A model generated the notes under the pieces. That model did not search any database, had not been told where the DNA came from, and worked only from the letters and a program-made list of their open reading frames with translations. DNA of 64,000 nt. Origin: Caballeronia glebae (GTDB taxonomy: Bacteria > Pseudomonadota > Gammaproteobacteria > Burkholderiales > Burkholderiaceae). A program made the translations under genes and the position numbers. Each line of letters begins with the position of its first letter. Positions within the stretch are counted from its first letter, which is position 1. Below are positions 61,269 through 64,000 of this stretch, one piece after another. Location: assembly GCF_001545035.1 (NCBI RefSeq), contig NZ_FCOJ02000006.1, positions 62,001 to 126,000 on the forward strand. Reading direction: 5' to 3'.

Positions 61269-63332
61269 TCAAGAACAGAACTTCGCGAGCAATCCCAACT
61301 GCGCGTTACGAATCGATTTCCCCGCGCGACGCTTGCGATAGTGTCCATCGCTTTGCATGACCCACGCCGATTGATTGTCGCCGAGACACACCGACAAGCC
61401 TTCGGCGATAACCCGCCGCTTCAGCCGGCGATCGCGAATAGGGAACGCCACTTCCACCCGGCGGAAGAAGTTGCGATCCATCCAGTCGGCGCTCGACAGA
61501 AACACGTCTTCCTTGCCGTTCGCATAAAAATAGAAGATGCGATGATGTTCGAGAAAGCGCCCGACGATCGACCGAACTGTTATGTTCTCCGAAAGATCCT
61601 CCACGCCGGGCTTGAGCGAGCAAACTCCGCGCACGATCAGATCGATCTTCACGCCCGCATGCGAAGCCTCGTAAAGCGCGGCAATGACGGTAGGTTCCAA
61701 TAAGGCATTCATCTTCGCGACGATGCGCGCACGTCTTCCCGCGCGCGCATGCTCGGCTTCGGCGCGAATCGCATCGATCAGCTTTGCGTGCAGCGTGAAA
61801 GGCGATTGCCATAACTGATGCAGCGCAATCTCGCCGCCGATGCCCGTCAGTTGCTGGAAGACGTGATGCACGTCCTCGCACATTTCCTGATCGGACGTCA
61901 GCAGGCCAAAGTCGGTATAAAGACGCGCCGTGCGCGGATGATAGTTGCCCGTGCCAAGATGCGCATAACGCTTCAGCACGAGCTTGCCGCCTTGCGACAC
62001 GCGCCGCACGATCAGCATCATCTTCGCGTGGCACTTGTGGCCGACGACGCCGTACACCACGTGCGCGCCCACCGCTTCGAGCTGCGACGCCCAGTTGATG
62101 TTCGTCTCTTCGTCGAAGCGCGCGAGCAGCTCCACGACGACCGTCACTTCCTTGCCATTGCGCGCGGCCTGCATGAGCGCATCCATCAGCGGCGAATCGG
62201 TGCCGGTTCGATAGATGGTCTGCTTGATCGCGACGACTTGCGGATCTTTCGCGGCCTGAAGCAACAACTCCAGCACCGGCTGAAAACTCTCGTAAGGATG
62301 ATGCAGCAGGATATCGCCCTGATCGATCGCATCGAAGAGATTCGACGTGTTCGCGATCGCCTTCGGCACCGACGGAATATGCGGCACGAACTTGAGGTCG
62401 GGACGATCGACCATTTCGGGCAACTGCATGAGCCGCACGAGATTCACCGCCCCGTTCACGCGATACAGATCGCGTTCGCTCAACTGACTTTCGTCGAGCA
62501 GACGCTGCACGAGATGCGGCGGCGTTTCCGCCGACACTTCGAGACGCACCGCGTTGCCCAGATGCCGCGCCGGCAATTCGCCCTGCAGCGCGACGCGCAG
62601 GTTGGTGATCTCGTCCTCGTCGACGAAAAGCTCGCTGTTGCGCGTGATGCGAAACTGATTGCAACCGCGCACGATGAGATGCGGAAACAGTTCGTTCACG
62701 AAATGCTGCATGAACGAACTCAGCAGCACGAAGCCATGCGGATAACCCGACAGCGCTTCGGGCATGCGCACGAGCCGCGGTAACGCGCGCGGCGCCTGCA
62801 CGATGCCCATCATCGCCTGACGGCCGAAGGCATCGGTGCCTTCGAGCTCGACGACGAAGTTCAGGCTCTTGTTCAACACGCGCGGAAACGGATGCGCGGG
62901 ATCGAGCCCGATCGGCGTCAGCACCGGCAGCAGTTCGTTCTGAAAGTAAGCGCGCGCCCACGCGGTCTGCTGCTCGGTCCAGTCTTCCGCACCGTGAAAC
63001 CAGATGCCTTCCATTTCGAGCGCGGGCAGCACGATGTCATGCAGCATCGAATATTGCTGGCGCACGAGACGCTGCGCGCGTTCGGAGACGAGGTCGTAGA
63101 CGTGCTGCAGCGACATGCCGTCTGGCGAGAGCGAGCCGGGATTGTCGCGCATTTGTTCTTGCAGTCCCGCCATGCGGACTTCAAAGAATTCGTCGAGATT
63201 GCTGCTGGTGATGCAGATGAAACGCAGGCGTTCCAACAGGGGAACCGTCGTGTCGGCGGCTTGCGCGAGGACGCGCTCGTTGAAACCTAGTATGCCCAGT
63301 TCGCGGTTGAATAGCGGATAGCGTATGGACAT
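61269..63332 (-). CDS. ppk1: Polyphosphate kinase 1
   Basis: Ppk1 reversibly makes polyphosphate from ATP. The 687 residues start SIRYPLFNRELGILGFN. The two phospholipase-D-type catalytic boxes contain the phospho-histidines in VVGHKCHAKMMLIVRR and the later FLEHHRIFYFYANGKEDVFLSSADWM region. ATG 63332 is the family start; the 19 upstream codons are not conserved. It is convergent with phoR and divergent from ppx. Confidence 0.96.
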   Translation of the reverse strand: MSIRYPLFNRELGILGFNERVLAQAADTTVPLLERLRFICITSSNLDEFFEVRMAGLQEQMRDNPGSLSPDGMSLQHVYDLVSERAQRLVRQQYSMLHDIVLPALEMEGIWFHGAEDWTEQQTAWARAYFQNELLPVLTPIGLDPAHPFPRVLNKSLNFVVELEGTDAFGRQAMMGIVQAPRALPRLVRMPEALSGYPHGFVLLSSFMQHFVNELFPHLIVRGCNQFRITRNSELFVDEDEITNLRVALQGELPARHLGNAVRLEVSAETPPHLVQRLLDESQLSERDLYRVNGAVNLVRLMQLPEMVDRPDLKFVPHIPSVPKAIANTSNLFDAIDQGDILLHHPYESFQPVLELLLQAAKDPQVVAIKQTIYRTGTDSPLMDALMQAARNGKEVTVVVELLARFDEETNINWASQLEAVGAHVVYGVVGHKCHAKMMLIVRRVSQGGKLVLKRYAHLGTGNYHPRTARLYTDFGLLTSDQEMCEDVHHVFQQLTGIGGEIALHQLWQSPFTLHAKLIDAIRAEAEHARAGRRARIVAKMNALLEPTVIAALYEASHAGVKIDLIVRGVCSLKPGVEDLSENITVRSIVGRFLEHHRIFYFYANGKEDVFLSSADWMDRNFFRRVEVAFPIRDRRLKRRVIAEGLSVCLGDNQSAWVMQSDGHYRKRRAGKSIRNAQLGLLAKFCS

Positions 63333-63402
63333 CGGAGGGAGGGAAGGAGTCTCGATCAGATGGGCAAGGGAACTTTCGGATGCTCTCACAGTATGATGTA
63401 TT

Positions 63403-63413
63403 TTTTATGACAG
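63403..63413 (-). promoter_or_regulatory. Candidate Pho half-site upstream of ppk1
   Basis: On the minus strand CTGTCATAAAA is a perfect Pho half-site, 71 bases before the ppk1 start. The second half 11 bases on (ATACATC) is poor, so a full Pho box is not established. Confidence 0.4.
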
Positions 63414-63584
63414 AACGATTGTCACAAATTCTACTCACAATGCCGATAGCGTCGCTAGCGCGAACGCGCGATTGCGCACGAGACCGCCAGGGCCGCGCGT
63501 CAACCCGGCATAGAATAGAATTCGTGCGCTGCAACAGTGCCGCTGTGACAGTGCCTTTCCCACTTCACGATTTCTGGATATCCG

Positions 63585-64000
63585 ATGGTCACACATCCCC
63601 ATCTGCTTGCCGCGGTCGACCTCGGATCGAACAGTTTCCGGTTGATCGTCGGCCGAGTCGAGGAAACGCCCGCCGGCAGCCAGATCTATCAGGTCGACGC
63701 GTTGCGTGAGCCGGTGCGCCTCGGCGGCGGTCTGTCGAAGGACAAGATGCTCGACCGCGCGTCGCAGGTGCGCGGCTGGGATGCGCTCAAGCGCTTCGGC
63801 GAGCGTCTGCGCGACTTCCATCCCGACCAGGTGCGCGCGGTGGCCACCAATACGCTGCGCGTCGCGAAGAACGCGGACGACTTTCTCGTCGAGGCGCAAG
63901 CGGCGCTCGGCTTTCCGATCGAAGTCATCGCCGGGCGCGAGGAAGCGCGCCTCATCTACGCGGGCGCCGCGCATTCGGTGCCGGCGAGCGCGGGCAAGCG
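63585..64000 (+). CDS. ppx: Exopolyphosphatase (N-terminal part; continues past window end)
   Basis: Ppx removes terminal phosphates from polyphosphate, the reverse of Ppk1. Only the first 138 codons are visible and the frame is still open at base 64000. The ASKHA-type phosphate-binding start LAAVDLGSNSFRL is clear, followed by VRAVATNTLRVAKN and IEVIAGREEARLIY. The order ppk1-ppx back to back is common in beta-proteobacteria. Confidence 0.95.
   Translation, partial: MVTHPHLLAAVDLGSNSFRLIVGRVEETPAGSQIYQVDALREPVRLGGGLSKDKMLDRASQVRGWDALKRFGERLRDFHPDQVRAVATNTLRVAKNADDFLVEAQAALGFPIEVIAGREEARLIYAGAAHSVPASAGK

Overview
The window is a 64 kb stretch of GC-rich chromosome from a beta-proteobacterium, most likely Burkholderia sensu lato (Burkholderia, Paraburkholderia or Caballeronia). 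This rests on the gene orders, on GC-rich third codon positions in every gene, on the EarP/EF-P(Arg32) pair, on the rseA-mucB-mucD-lepA-lepB-rnc-era-recO-pdxJ-acpS-nagZ run, and on alanine- and proline-rich tails on several core proteins. I see no insertion sequence, prophage, CRISPR array or obvious foreign island; nearly everything is core genome.

Layout. Bases 1-5324: fatty-acid synthesis (plsX end, fabH, fabD, fabG, acpP, fabF). 5357-10102: a YgfX-like membrane protein, then the envelope-stress block rpoE-rseA-mucB-mucD and a small CxxC thioredoxin-fold protein. 10238-18369: lepA, lepB, rnc, era, recO, pdxJ, acpS, nagZ. 18419-22566, minus strand: an orphan NtrC-type response regulator with a degenerate sigma54 loop, a BON lipoprotein, efp and its rhamnosyltransferase earP. 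22669-25596: uvrC, carrying a 16-unit DVA repeat, and pgsA. 25753-25981: tRNA-Gly and tRNA-Cys. 26095-28088: elaA, then a CtaG-like protein and a Sco copper chaperone. 28351-34233: trehalose synthesis (otsB, otsA), an ABC exporter and a family 4 glycosyltransferase. 34455-35843: two membrane proteins. 35956-36030: tRNA-Val.

36099-40824 holds the dnaQ, rnhA, methyltransferase, gloB, mltD neighbourhood, which is also clustered in E. coli. 40938-42182 is an MFS permease. 42219-54226 holds carA-carB, greA, a DUF4149 membrane protein, yhbY, rlmE, ftsH, folP and glmM. 54360-64000 is the phosphate regulon: a Pho box, pstS-pstC-pstA-pstB-phoU-phoB-phoR, then ppk1 and the start of ppx, which are divergent.

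How the genes work together. FabH, FabD, FabG and FabF elongate acyl chains on AcpP, which AcpS (16.9 kb) activates; PlsX passes acyl groups to phospholipid synthesis and PgsA makes anionic phospholipid. RpoE, RseA, MucB and MucD form the envelope-stress circuit. EarP modifies EF-P. PstSCAB imports phosphate, PhoU, PhoR and PhoB regulate it, and Ppk1 and Ppx make and degrade polyphosphate.

I did not find a clear new multi-gene system. The observations most worth following are the response regulator whose GAFTGA loop and Walker B glutamate are both changed, the 16-bp perfect-length hairpin at the start of the ygfX-like gene, the expanded UvrC repeat, the carA leader, and the 816-bp gap before the glycosyltransferase. 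All calls come from reading the sequence; no database search was run.
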